IMG/VR virus record: IMGVR_UViG_3300026473_000726
Location: 1-40,078 of that record
Length of the DNA stretch: 40,078 bases
Origin: a virus
Strand: one strand, 5' to 3'
A program made the position numbers and the translations under genes. The notes under the pieces were generated by a model. It was not told where the DNA came from. It worked only from the letters and a program-made list of their open reading frames with translations, and did no database searches. Positions 24,518-32,171 of the stretch are shown here, one piece after another (position 1 is the first letter of the stretch; the number at the start of each line of letters is the position of its first letter).

Positions 24518-25235
24518 GCAGAAGTTCCCGCAAGAGTTGATGTCTCAGGGTGTGGGTGGTGATCTTTTGCCAGTAGCCGCCATAGACATCGCGGCTGGAG
24601 AGCCTGCCCTGCAGGTGGTGCAGGATGAGACCATCTCCCAGGTAAATGGCAGCGTGGTTGGGCACGGGCGATGCGACCTGCATCAGCAGGACATCACCCA
24701 AATTCATGTCAGCTGGCTCCACCACATGAAAGCCTGCGCCAGCGAAGTTGTCCAGGTAAAGGTTTTCGCCGCGCTTCCACCACTCGTCAAAGCGGGTGAA
24801 ATCCGGCAGATCAATGCCTCGCTCCTGGGCGTACCAATCTCGAATCAAGGAGTAGCAATCAAGCACGCCGTGCGACCACTCACGCCCGACCAGCGGTGCG
24901 CCATAGCCTTGCGGGAGCAGCTCGGTCCACTGCGCGGCAGGAAAACTCGCGATGAACCAGGGCAGTGCCGTGGCTTCGCATGCCACACGGTCCGCCTGGC
25001 TGGGTTCAGGGCTCAAGTTGGGGTGGGAGTGAAACACCCCCACGATCTCGCCAAGCTGGTCGGCGCACACATAGTCCTCGGGGTGGATCACAAACTGATC
25101 GGTTCCCACGCCAATGTTGCGGCACGGAGCATAGGTCTCCCGGCCCTTGTGAATGACGAGCAAGCCACAGGCTTCTCGGGGAAACTCCCGAGCAGCATGA
25201 GCCAGCGCCAGCGTCTGGTTGGCCTCGAGCATCAC
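24480..25235 (-). CDS. K: Tail assembly protein K (JAMM peptidase plus NlpC/P60)
   Basis: A 251-residue two-domain hydrolase of the tail tip. The N-terminal JAB1/MPN+ (JAMM) metalloprotease-like domain has EACGLLVIH and the metal motif HSHPNLSPEPSQAD (HxH...SxxD). The C-terminal NlpC/P60 domain has WSHGVLDCYSLIRDWY with catalytic Cys, and NHAAIYLGDGLILHH with catalytic His. NlpC/P60 enzymes cleave peptidoglycan stem peptides, so this protein may help the tail penetrate the cell wall. Both active sites look intact. It overlaps L by 4 bases (ATGA). Confidence 0.92.
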   Translation of the reverse strand: MMLEANQTLALAHAAREFPREACGLLVIHKGRETYAPCRNIGVGTDQFVIHPEDYVCADQLGEIVGVFHSHPNLSPEPSQADRVACEATALPWFIASFPAAQWTELLPQGYGAPLVGREWSHGVLDCYSLIRDWYAQERGIDLPDFTRFDEWWKRGENLYLDNFAGAGFHVVEPADMNLGDVLLMQVASPVPNHAAIYLGDGLILHHLQGRLSSRDVYGGYWQKITTHTLRHQLLRELLHEHQHGHDPSSR

Positions 25236-25936
25236 CGGATCAACCCCGCTGCAGGAAACCCGCCAAAGGGCAACTCAGCATTCACGCCAAAGCGCTTCTG
25301 ACAGGACACCAGGCGTTTGCCACAGGCATCCTGCGCGCGGGAGCTGACGGTTTCATCGTTAGCGTTGAAGTATGCGGTTCCGGTGTAGCCGCATTCGGCA
25401 CCCTGGTATTGCCAGGGACAGACGTTTTGCACGATCTGGCGCCGGGGCAATGACACCCCTTCCAGATCAAAGGCGGCAGCCAACTCGAACTCGACCACAT
25501 CCCGGGTTTCCCGGGACTTGCGGTCAATGAAATACACGTCCTCCGCGAATTCAGCGGTGGCGTCTGCTGTCGGGTTGGACCCAGAGGCAAAGTTCACCAC
25601 ATCCAGGTATTTAAGGAGCGTGCGCTTTCTTGTGACTTTGGCCCCCACCAGGTCCTGATAGGACAGGATGAGTGCGGTGATGCTGCCTGTGACATTGGCC
25701 ACCTTGAGTTTGGGACGTGGCACCTGGCCGTTGCCGTTGAACTCAAAGCCTTCGGCCTGGATGGGGAACGGCTCATAGGTATTGCCCTGCCAGACCACCT
25801 GCTGACGCAGCTCATTGGTTCCGGCATGAAACCTCACCACCCCCTCGTTGAACAGGGACAGGTCGAGCACAAAAAGCTCGATGACTGCACTCGGGGCCAG
25901 TCTCTGAATTTCTGAAGTGATCGCTTGGCTGGTCAT
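25232..25936 (-). CDS. L: Minor tail protein L
   Basis: A 234-residue lambda L-like tail-tip protein. The N-terminal part includes VIELFVLDLSLFNEG and FPIQAEGFEFNGNGQVPRP, typical of the family. Four C-terminal cysteines, in VCPWQYQGAECGYTG and DACGKRLVSCQKRFG, are placed as in lambda gpL, whose C-terminal domain is known to bind an iron-sulfur cluster. It forms part of the tail-tip complex with I, K, M and J. Starts and stops overlap M and K as ATGA. Confidence 0.92.
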   Translation of the reverse strand: MTSQAITSEIQRLAPSAVIELFVLDLSLFNEGVVRFHAGTNELRQQVVWQGNTYEPFPIQAEGFEFNGNGQVPRPKLKVANVTGSITALILSYQDLVGAKVTRKRTLLKYLDVVNFASGSNPTADATAEFAEDVYFIDRKSRETRDVVEFELAAAFDLEGVSLPRRQIVQNVCPWQYQGAECGYTGTAYFNANDETVSSRAQDACGKRLVSCQKRFGVNAELPFGGFPAAGLIR

Positions 25937-26271
25937 GACATATCAAACACCTGCCGGAAGGTGGCGTGGATGTTTTCCAGATTGGGTTCTTCGATGCTGC
26001 GGCTCCACTCCTCACAAAGGAACTTTCCAACAATGCCGCTCGGAGTGGTCCAGTCAAAGGACTGGACCGCCCCTCTGGCGCGCAGAAAGTTGTCGATCGC
26101 AGCGGCATCAGCCGTGGACTTGCCCCGAAATTCAAGCGACCAGACCTCAGCCTGGGTGTTGATGCCGTAGGCAAGGCGCTGCTCGTACCCGTCCCCAAAG
26201 GAGACCTTACGGACATTGGGTTTTAGGGTGAGGGACGCCCCAATCGAGGCGATCCATGTGAATGTCGCCAT
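25933..26271 (-). CDS. M: Minor tail protein M
   Basis: A 112-residue protein of the phage minor tail (lambda M / distal tail) family, with conserved KPNVRKVSFGDGYEQR near the N terminus and SFDWTTPSGIVGKFLCEEW in the second half. It forms the ring that joins the tail tube to the tip. It starts 17 bases after the tape-measure stop and ends with an ATGA overlap with L. Confidence 0.9.
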   Translation of the reverse strand: MATFTWIASIGASLTLKPNVRKVSFGDGYEQRLAYGINTQAEVWSLEFRGKSTADAAAIDNFLRARGAVQSFDWTTPSGIVGKFLCEEWSRSIEEPNLENIHATFRQVFDMS

Positions 26272-26288
26272 GAGAATCCTTCAATACA

Positions 26289-28733
26289 TCACTGCCGACG
26301 CGGATCCAGCAGACCCCCGGCCCGCTTTTGGTTGAGCAGCTCCTGGCGCACCGCGCTGGAAATCGCCCGCCCAAGATCTTTGCCCTGCCCTGCGCTGCTG
26401 GTCACTCCACCCTCGGCTACGTTGACCGAGATGTTGAATACATCACCGCCCCCTGACGAGGACTGGTTCATCGTGACGGGGATCGAGCGACCATCGGGAA
26501 GCGGCACATAGGCCTCGGCCATAGAACCCTCGCCAAAGACCGCCAACTGAGGCGTGGTGGCCACACCGCCGCTGGCGTAGGCACGCAAGGGCAAGGGACC
26601 AGCCGAGGTCATGATCCCGCCATCGGCAAACCCGAACATGCTGCCCAGCGCCTTGGCCATGGGCAGCGTGATGGCACGCTGGATCTGGATGCGGATCAGG
26701 TCCGAAATGATGGAGGTGGCCAGCGACTTGAAGTCGAGCTTGCCCGTCATCACAAAGTTGGTGAGCGCATCTGTCATTCCATTGAAGGCCTTGGTGGTCA
26801 CCGCCTCCATCTGCTTGCCCACCTGCTCGGTTTCTTCACCCAGGGTGCGAAGCGCCTTGGAGAACCCCGCCCCGGGGTCTGACAACTCAAGGGCCCGTTG
26901 CCCCAGCAAGGTCGCCCCATCGGCTGCCTGACGGGCCGCCTCCTCAATGCGCCTAAACGATTCGGCCAACTTGTCGTTGCCAGGCGTGGCCTCCACCAGC
27001 TCTCTGGCCTTGGCAGCGAAATCCGCAAGCTCATCGGCGCTGGAACGCCTGGCAGCGGACAGACGTTTCAGCGCATCGATCTCGCTGATCGATCCGGTCT
27101 CACGCAGGACCTTGATTTGCTCTTCGGTCGATCGAAGCTGCCCCTGGCTCCTGGCCACTTGCTCCTGCAGATCCTTGAGCGTTTCACCCGGCAGCTTGAT
27201 TTCGCGCTCGAGATTGGACTGCTGGGCTTCACGTTCGAGCTTTTCTCGGCGCAGGGTGATTTCAGAAAGTTTGTCTTGCAGCTTGAGTTTGTCCTGGGCT
27301 GTCTTGGCCACGGTGGCCAGGCCACGCTTCAAGATGGACTCTTCCTGCGCATACAACTCGCCCAGGCGGTCCGTGAATTCCTGCTGGGCGTTCAGCCGGG
27401 CCTCACTGGCCTCCTTGTAGCTGATGTAACCCTGCCCCTCGTAGAGATCAATGATCTTTTGCCGGTCCTTCAGGAGGCCCGTCTCCACATCGGTCAATCC
27501 CTGCAGCTGCTTGATGTCGCTCTCGATCTTGGCCATGGCCGCTGCGGTGAGCGCACCAGTGGCCGAGTTGTAGTTCAGCTTGGGCTTGGCGGCTTCACCG
27601 GCCGCTTCGGTCTCGCCCCGGTTGATGGCGTCAAAGCGCTCTTTGACCGCATCGGCCAGGAGCGGCATCTTCCAGAGATCAACGTAGGTCTGATTGGCCT
27701 TTTCGACGATCGCATTGCGCATTTCCAATGCGGTCTTGAGGGTGGCCTGGTTCTCCTCAGAAAATGGGTTCAGTCCTTTGCCACCAGCGAGGAACGTGCC
27801 AAGCAGCTCAATATCGGCCCAGACCGCCTCGAAGCTGCCCATGACCGCCTTGGCCATCTGGATCACACCCCGCAGCGCATCGATCACGATGGCAATGCCA
27901 TACGCTGTGTCCTGCGCCCAGGTCTTGAGCGTGCCATCGTCTCGCAGCTTGACCATGGCTTCAGCCGTGTTGTGCGTGCCCAGCATCACGGCTTTGAGCT
28001 CACCCACCAGCTCTTCAAGGGCAGGCAGTGCGGCCGTGACGATGGTCTGGGCGACGAAGTTGTGCTCGGCCCGCATGCGGCCCAGTGCCTTGGAGGCCTT
28101 CTCGGCAGATTCGATCTCTGCTTCAGTAAGCCGGATGTTCAGGTCCTGGTTGGCCGCCAGGTCCTTGAGGAAGGGCAGCAGCCCCGCCCCAGATTTGCCA
28201 AACAGTTCAAGCGCAATGGCCGTCTTGCCTGCCCCGTCCTCGAAATTGGACAATTTCAGGGCAATGTCGTTCATGACCTCAGCCGGATCGCGCAGGTTGC
28301 CCCCCGCATCCTTGGCCTTGATGCCCAGAAACTGCAGGGCCTGTGAAGCCCCCTTGGTCTCATCGTCCACCCCGGCCAGCCCCTTGGAGAGTTTGGTCAG
28401 GCCTACGCCAATCTGCTCCATCGCCACGCCAGAAATGGTGGCCACGGGCGCAAAGCCGGACAGGGCCGTGGCACTTGCCCCGGTCTGCTCGGCCAGATCT
28501 TGCAGAGCGGCCACAGTTTCCAGCGTGTGGGCCACCAACTCCTTGAGCGCCCCTACTGACTCCACGCCGATGGCGATGGCAAAAGTGGTCTTGGCAACTT
28601 CGGCCACTTTTTCAAGGGAGCCACGCATGGATTCGGCGTGGCGTTCCAAAAGCAATGCACTTTTGCCCAGGTCTTCGCGGAAGTCGGCCGTTTCCGCAGC
28701 GAGTTTGACCACGAGGGAGCCGATATCAGCCAT
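26289..28733 (-). CDS. Tail tape measure protein
   Basis: An 814-residue tape measure protein that fixes tail length and is ejected ahead of the DNA. The N terminus (GSLVVKLAAETADFREDLGK) is typical of the family. There are Ala-rich amphipathic and hydrophobic stretches, a long coiled-coil region (about residues 400-640) and a lambda-type C-terminal domain with LTNFVMTGKLDFKSLATS, FADGGIMTSAG and FGEGSMAEAYVPLPDGR. It overlaps the end of the T chaperone frame by 8 bases, as in lambda. Confidence 0.92.
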   Translation of the reverse strand: MADIGSLVVKLAAETADFREDLGKSALLLERHAESMRGSLEKVAEVAKTTFAIAIGVESVGALKELVAHTLETVAALQDLAEQTGASATALSGFAPVATISGVAMEQIGVGLTKLSKGLAGVDDETKGASQALQFLGIKAKDAGGNLRDPAEVMNDIALKLSNFEDGAGKTAIALELFGKSGAGLLPFLKDLAANQDLNIRLTEAEIESAEKASKALGRMRAEHNFVAQTIVTAALPALEELVGELKAVMLGTHNTAEAMVKLRDDGTLKTWAQDTAYGIAIVIDALRGVIQMAKAVMGSFEAVWADIELLGTFLAGGKGLNPFSEENQATLKTALEMRNAIVEKANQTYVDLWKMPLLADAVKERFDAINRGETEAAGEAAKPKLNYNSATGALTAAAMAKIESDIKQLQGLTDVETGLLKDRQKIIDLYEGQGYISYKEASEARLNAQQEFTDRLGELYAQEESILKRGLATVAKTAQDKLKLQDKLSEITLRREKLEREAQQSNLEREIKLPGETLKDLQEQVARSQGQLRSTEEQIKVLRETGSISEIDALKRLSAARRSSADELADFAAKARELVEATPGNDKLAESFRRIEEAARQAADGATLLGQRALELSDPGAGFSKALRTLGEETEQVGKQMEAVTTKAFNGMTDALTNFVMTGKLDFKSLATSIISDLIRIQIQRAITLPMAKALGSMFGFADGGIMTSAGPLPLRAYASGGVATTPQLAVFGEGSMAEAYVPLPDGRSIPVTMNQSSSGGGDVFNISVNVAEGGVTSSAGQGKDLGRAISSAVRQELLNQKRAGGLLDPRRQ

Positions 28734-29070
28734 GCTTCATCACCTTGTGCGCGAACATGGCCTTGAACCGGGCCACATTGATCTGTGTTTCGTCTTGAGG
28801 TTGAGTGGGTTGCGGTTTATCCAGGAAAGGCATGAAGTCTTCTGGCCGAAACGGCCCCGCGTCCTTGGCCCGGTGGGCATTGGCAAAGGTGGAGGCCACC
28901 ACACCGGACCTGTAATCGGCCCGGTAATCCCCGAAGGGCTCGAGCTGGTAGTACGCCATCCACTCGGTTAGCTCGTCCGAGCCCATCGATGCGAGCATCT
29001 CGCGCACCGGCAGGCCCAAAGCCAGCGCCAGCCGGAACACAAAACGCCGCGAAGGATGGGCGATCAGGCG
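28726..29070 (-). CDS. Tail assembly chaperone T part of the G-T frameshift product
   Basis: This frame (DUF4035-like; MLASMGSDELTEWMAYYQLEPFG split here as MLASMGSDELTEW and AYYQLEPFGDYR) has no good independent start: the first candidate is a GTG at 29040 without a ribosome binding site. It is continuous with the -1 frame after the slippery heptamer A-AAA-AAC at 29070-29076 near the end of gene G. Translation by -1 frameshifting yields a G-T fusion that binds the tape measure and recruits tail tube subunits, as in lambda. The extension begins RLIAHPSRRF after the slip. It ends 8 bases inside the tape-measure gene. Confidence 0.85.
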   Translation of the reverse strand, partial: RLIAHPSRRFVFRLALALGLPVREMLASMGSDELTEWMAYYQLEPFGDYRADYRSGVVASTFANAHRAKDAGPFRPEDFMPFLDKPQPTQPQDETQINVARFKAMFAHKVMKHG

Positions 29071-29408
29071 TTTTTTGCGGCGTCCACCTGATCAGCGCCG
29101 ATGCCGTTCAGGCGCTGGGACACTGCAAACACTCGGTCGAGTGCCTTGGCGCTCTTGCCACCGAGCGCCGTGATGTCACCATCGCTGAAAAGGCGGCTGC
29201 CTGTCTCATCACACAAGGTGAGCGAGACCAGGCGGGCACGCACGTTCTCAAGGCGGCCTTCCTTGCCAATCAAGCTGGCCTCAAAGGCATCACGGTCGGT
29301 ACCGGTCATGGTGCGCACCTGCACCTCACCGCCCCACTCCGGGACTTGGACAGTTTCACGGGGCAGATCGTCGCTCTGCAGGATTTGTTCACGGGTCAAC
29401 ATGGGCAT
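29064..29408 (-). CDS. G: Tail assembly chaperone G
   Basis: A 114-residue protein in the place of lambda G, between the tail tube and tape measure genes. It has the segment VQVRTMTGTDRDAFEASLIG and helical, acidic middle sequence, typical of the siphovirus tail assembly chaperone family. The last codons GCA-AAA-AAC-GCC-TGA contain an in-phase slippery heptamer, so most ribosomes stop here to give G and a fraction shift to make G-T. The start MPMLTREQ at 29408 follows an AGAGAG-type site; MLTREQ at 29402 is also possible. Confidence 0.87.
   Translation of the reverse strand: MPMLTREQILQSDDLPRETVQVPEWGGEVQVRTMTGTDRDAFEASLIGKEGRLENVRARLVSLTLCDETGSRLFSDGDITALGGKSAKALDRVFAVSQRLNGIGADQVDAAKNA
29070..29076 (-). 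promoter_or_regulatory. Programmed -1 frameshift slippery site (A-AAA-AAC)
   Basis: The heptamer reads A-AAA-AAC in the zero frame of G, two codons before its TGA stop. After a -1 shift the frame runs without stop into the T sequence. Position, phase and the lack of a usable T start together support programmed frameshifting. Confidence 0.85.
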
Positions 29409-29416
29409 GTCTCTCT

Positions 29417-29827
29417 TTAAGCTTCGGTGATGTCGCCATCGATTTCGATGGTCACGGAGGCCTGCACGACCGCGTCCACACCGCCTTGCACGCTAAAGTG
29501 CGTGACATAGCCGTAGAAGGTCCAGGTGGCAGGGTTGGTGTCGGTAAAAGTGATCTTGAACTGGCGGCGCACCCGGTTGGCCCGGTCGGTTCTCAGGCCC
29601 TGATGCACCAGATCGTCGGGGTTGTAGTGCAGGGTCAGGGACAACTGCCCCTCGTCGCGCAGGCCCACGCGCTTTTCCTTGGCGGTGGATGCCAAATTGG
29701 TCACGTCGATCACGGCGGCCTGCCCGCCAGGTCCCTGAAACGAGACCACGTTGGGGATGGTTTCAAAGGCGGTGGTGCCAAACCGGGCAATGGCAATGCC
29801 CTGCGCGGTGATTGCGGTGCTGCTCAT
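29417..29827 (-). CDS. Major tail tube protein
   Basis: About 136 residues forming the tail tube hexamer rings. The beta-rich sequence includes FQGPGGQAAVIDVTNLAS, EGQLSLTLHYNPDD, FKITFTDTNPATWTFYGYV and ASVTIEIDGDITEA, typical of phage tail tube proteins. The start at 29827 (MSSTAIT) is preferred because AAGGAG lies seven bases upstream; the ATG two codons earlier would be too close. The next gene (G) begins 8 bases after its stop. Confidence 0.87.
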   Translation of the reverse strand: MSSTAITAQGIAIARFGTTAFETIPNVVSFQGPGGQAAVIDVTNLASTAKEKRVGLRDEGQLSLTLHYNPDDLVHQGLRTDRANRVRRQFKITFTDTNPATWTFYGYVTHFSVQGGVDAVVQASVTIEIDGDITEA

Positions 29828-29843
29828 GCACATGCTCCTTGTT

Positions 29844-30194
29844 TCACGGTGAACCCACCGGCCGGTGGTAGGTGTAGTCCACGCTCACCCGGTACAGCCG
29901 GGCCTGATCCTCAAATTCACTGAGCCCCATGCGCACATCGGCTACGGTGCTCTTGTCCGCCAGCAGCGCAGTCAGGACCTGGTCTTGCAGGTGCAAGGCC
30001 TCCTGGTACGTTCTGGCGTAGGTGTCGACCTGCACGCGCACACGCTGCAGGCCATGCGGTCCATCGATGCCAAAGATGTGCTCCTGCACGATGGGCGTGT
30101 AGACGATGGCCGGGTACTGGGTGTTTTCTGCTGCGACAAGCGCGTAGACCTCACCCCCGGCCAGATCCTTGATGGCGTCAAAGAAATCCTGCAC
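29844..30194 (-). CDS. DUF3168 tail completion/terminator protein
   Basis: A 116-residue protein of the DUF3168 type (VYALVAAENTQYPAIVYTPI, RVRVQVDTYARTYQEAL, followed by DQVLTALLADK). In this gene order it is the tail terminator or completion protein (lambda U-like position), which caps the tail tube and joins it to the head. The start is GTG at 30194 with AGGAAG five bases upstream, directly after the stop of the gp10-like gene. Confidence 0.85.
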   Translation of the reverse strand: MQDFFDAIKDLAGGEVYALVAAENTQYPAIVYTPIVQEHIFGIDGPHGLQRVRVQVDTYARTYQEALHLQDQVLTALLADKSTVADVRMGLSEFEDQARLYRVSVDYTYHRPVGSP

Positions 30195-30196
30195 AG

Positions 30197-30697
30197 CTAC
30201 TTCCTCTGCTGACCTCTGTAGAGGTTCTTGGCTTCCAGTTCGATGCGCTCACTCAACCGGTCCTTCATGGCCTGCACCGCTTCACGCCGCTTGGCTTCCA
30301 GTGCGGGCCTCAGAAATGGTCGCGCGCGCATTTTTCGGGTGCCAAACTCCACGAAACGCCAGTACCAGGCATCCTGAGAGAGATTGCCCTTCTTGCCTTG
30401 CTTGCGGTACTTCTTGCCGTGGCGCACCGTCACAAAGAAGGTCTGGCGCGTGAGGCTGGAGAGCTCGGGGATCTGTTTCATGATCACCGAGCGCTTGAGC
30501 GTGCCCGGTGGCGGCTGATTCGGTCCCAGGACCTCTGCCGCTTTGGGCGCACGCATGCGGGCTTCATCGCGGATGACCTTGGCTCCGGCATAGACCGAAA
30601 CGCGCAGGCCGTTCTTGGCCACCCGGTCAGGCAATTCGCGCAGGGCTTTGGCCAATTCAGCCAAGCCCTCCACCTTGAAGCGTTCGTGCTTAGCCAT
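30197..30697 (-). CDS. HK97 gp10-like neck/tail-completion protein
   Basis: A 166-residue basic protein of the HK97 gp10 family: FKVEGLAELAKALRELPDRV at the start, RDEARMRAPK, and FVEFGTRKMRARPFLRPAL in the second half, the family hallmark. It acts in head-tail joining. The start at 30697 (MAKHERF) overlaps the preceding gene by 8 bases; an upstream in-frame ATG has no support. Confidence 0.9.
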   Translation of the reverse strand: MAKHERFKVEGLAELAKALRELPDRVAKNGLRVSVYAGAKVIRDEARMRAPKAAEVLGPNQPPPGTLKRSVIMKQIPELSSLTRQTFFVTVRHGKKYRKQGKKGNLSQDAWYWRFVEFGTRKMRARPFLRPALEAKRREAVQAMKDRLSERIELEAKNLYRGQQRK

Positions 30698-31040
30698 CGT
30701 CCAGCCCCTCGCTGGCCAGCAGGGTGACAAGAACGCGCCTCTCGTCTTCGTTCAGGGCCGAATGGATGTTGAAAATCCGCGACCTGTAGAGCACCCTGTA
30801 CTGAGCCACCAGCTGAGGGTTGTCAAAAATGCTCTGGTAGCGCACGGTGATCTGGTGCGTGAGTTCGGCCGAGATCCGGCTGGCAATCACAGCCTCCCGT
30901 CCAGACAAAGGCTGGATGTCTGCCCACACGGTGGCCACATCAATCCATGTCCGACTGGGCGCACCCACGCTGTCTTTAACGGTACTTGGGCGCTGGATCT
31001 TGATGCGGCGGCCCAGCGTTCCGGCTCCGATCGGGTTCAT
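30690..31040 (-). CDS. Head closure / head-tail adaptor protein
   Basis: A 116-residue protein of the phage head-tail joining (SPP1 gp16-like) family: GTLGRRIKIQRPS, TVWADIQPLSGREAV and HQITVRYQSIFDN. It should form the ring that closes the portal channel below the connector. It starts 7 bases after the connector stop, with a GAGG ribosome binding site, and overlaps the gp10-like gene by 8 bases. Confidence 0.88.
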   Translation of the reverse strand: MNPIGAGTLGRRIKIQRPSTVKDSVGAPSRTWIDVATVWADIQPLSGREAVIASRISAELTHQITVRYQSIFDNPQLVAQYRVLYRSRIFNIHSALNEDERRVLVTLLASEGLDDG

Positions 31041-31047
31041 AGAGGCC

Positions 31048-31671
31048 TCATATCAAAGGTACCTTGTAGGGATCGAGCAGGCCATCAATGAAGGGCAAGG
31101 GGTCAATACGCCCTCGCGTCATCGATGCCACCTCCTCGCGGTGGACGTACAGAGAGCCCAAACGAAGCTTGATCCAAGTCTTGATGCCCTCGGGCACGGC
31201 TGAAGCGCTCCCGTATCCGGCATCAAAGATCACGCTCACGGCCCCGATCTGAGGCAAGGCAATCGGCCAGATCTGGCCGAACACGGGGGTGATGCGGGCA
31301 GGCTCGCAGGCGTTGTCGACGGTGTAGTTCGCTGCAGGCATGACCTGCCAGGCACCCGCCATGTCCAGATAGCGGATTTCCACCACCGACTGCACGGGCG
31401 ATTTGGGCAGCAACACAGCGTGCCCGGGCAACGTGAACACCTGACCTGCGGGCACGCCCATGAGGCTCTGTCCAGGAAAGCTGTCGAGCACCATCCGCCA
31501 GCGCGCCGTGACAAGCTGCCGATTGGTCAGCGTCTCGGCCGCCTGTCGGGCAGCCGAGATGAGGACCTGAATCAAGCTGTCGTCGTGATCGAAGTCCACC
31601 CGCAGGTGGAGCTTGGCTTCGGCAAGCGAAACCGGCTCTACTGCAGGCGGGGTGATCAACTGCATAGGCAT
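31048..31671 (-). CDS. Head-tail connector protein (phiE125 gp8 / HK97 gp6-like)
   Basis: A 207-residue connector. The N-terminal PVSLAEAKLHLRVDFDHDD and ISAARQAAETLTNRQLV are the hallmark of the gp6-like/phiE125 gp8 family. The C-terminal AVPEGIKTWIKLRLGSLY is also conserved. It forms a ring under the portal. Position between capsid and head-closure genes agrees. ATG codons at 31671 and two codons later are both possible starts. Confidence 0.9.
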   Translation of the reverse strand: MPMQLITPPAVEPVSLAEAKLHLRVDFDHDDSLIQVLISAARQAAETLTNRQLVTARWRMVLDSFPGQSLMGVPAGQVFTLPGHAVLLPKSPVQSVVEIRYLDMAGAWQVMPAANYTVDNACEPARITPVFGQIWPIALPQIGAVSVIFDAGYGSASAVPEGIKTWIKLRLGSLYVHREEVASMTRGRIDPLPFIDGLLDPYKVPLI

Positions 31672-31691
31672 GCATTGCTCTCCCCGATTTC

Positions 31692-32141
31692 TTAGATCAC
31701 CTGGACCACAGCGGCCTGGTTATTGGCGTCGCCCGGCGCAAACCGGGGATTGACACCAAGCACCTGGGCTGCCGTCAGACTGGCGGCCACGCCCACGGTC
31801 ACCGACAGGCGCACGAAGGCATAGCCGTTGGTCACATCCAGGTCATCCGGGCACAGATTGATCAGCGCCTGCTTGGCCGAGCCACTGGCAGCCTGGGTGA
31901 GCTGCGAGATAGCCTTGCCCGTCAGGTCCTTGGCACCAGTGCCCGAGGCATCCTGGGCCTGCTGGAGCTTGGCATCCAGCGTGGCGTTGGTGCCCAGAGC
32001 GCCGCTTTGGATGAGCGCCAGCAGGTTGTGGTGGTTACCGGCCGAGATCCAGCCGGTAGAGGTGGTGCCGACGGCCTGGCTGGCCGGATCGATGGTGGCC
32101 AGAACCGAGAACAGCTCGCTGCCTTTTGCATTGGGAAACAT
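31692..32141 (-). CDS. Putative head decoration protein
   Basis: A 149-residue Ala-rich protein directly after the major capsid gene, with a strong AAGGAG ribosome binding site. Sequence: KGSELFSVLATIDPASQAVG, then GWISAGNHHNLLALIQSG and NGYAFVRLSVTVGVAASL. No family is recognised with certainty. Genes in this position often encode capsid decoration or head-stabilising proteins expressed in high copy, hence the call. No signal peptide or enzyme motif is seen. Confidence 0.65.
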   Translation of the reverse strand: MFPNAKGSELFSVLATIDPASQAVGTTSTGWISAGNHHNLLALIQSGALGTNATLDAKLQQAQDASGTGAKDLTGKAISQLTQAASGSAKQALINLCPDDLDVTNGYAFVRLSVTVGVAASLTAAQVLGVNPRFAPGDANNQAAVVQVI

Positions 32142-32159
32142 GTGTTTTCTCCTTGATGG

Positions 32160-32171
32160 TCAGGCGCCTGA
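32160..32171. repeat. Perfect 12-bp palindrome after the capsid gene stop
   Basis: TCAGGCGCCTGA, immediately 3' of the major capsid stop codon. It has no loop and no T-run, so a terminator is unlikely. It may be a protein-binding site or chance. Confidence 0.35.

Noticed and set aside
26898-28346. Long + strand ORF (482 codons) opposite the tape measure gene
   Set aside because: Antisense shadow; no ribosome site and no recognisable protein features.
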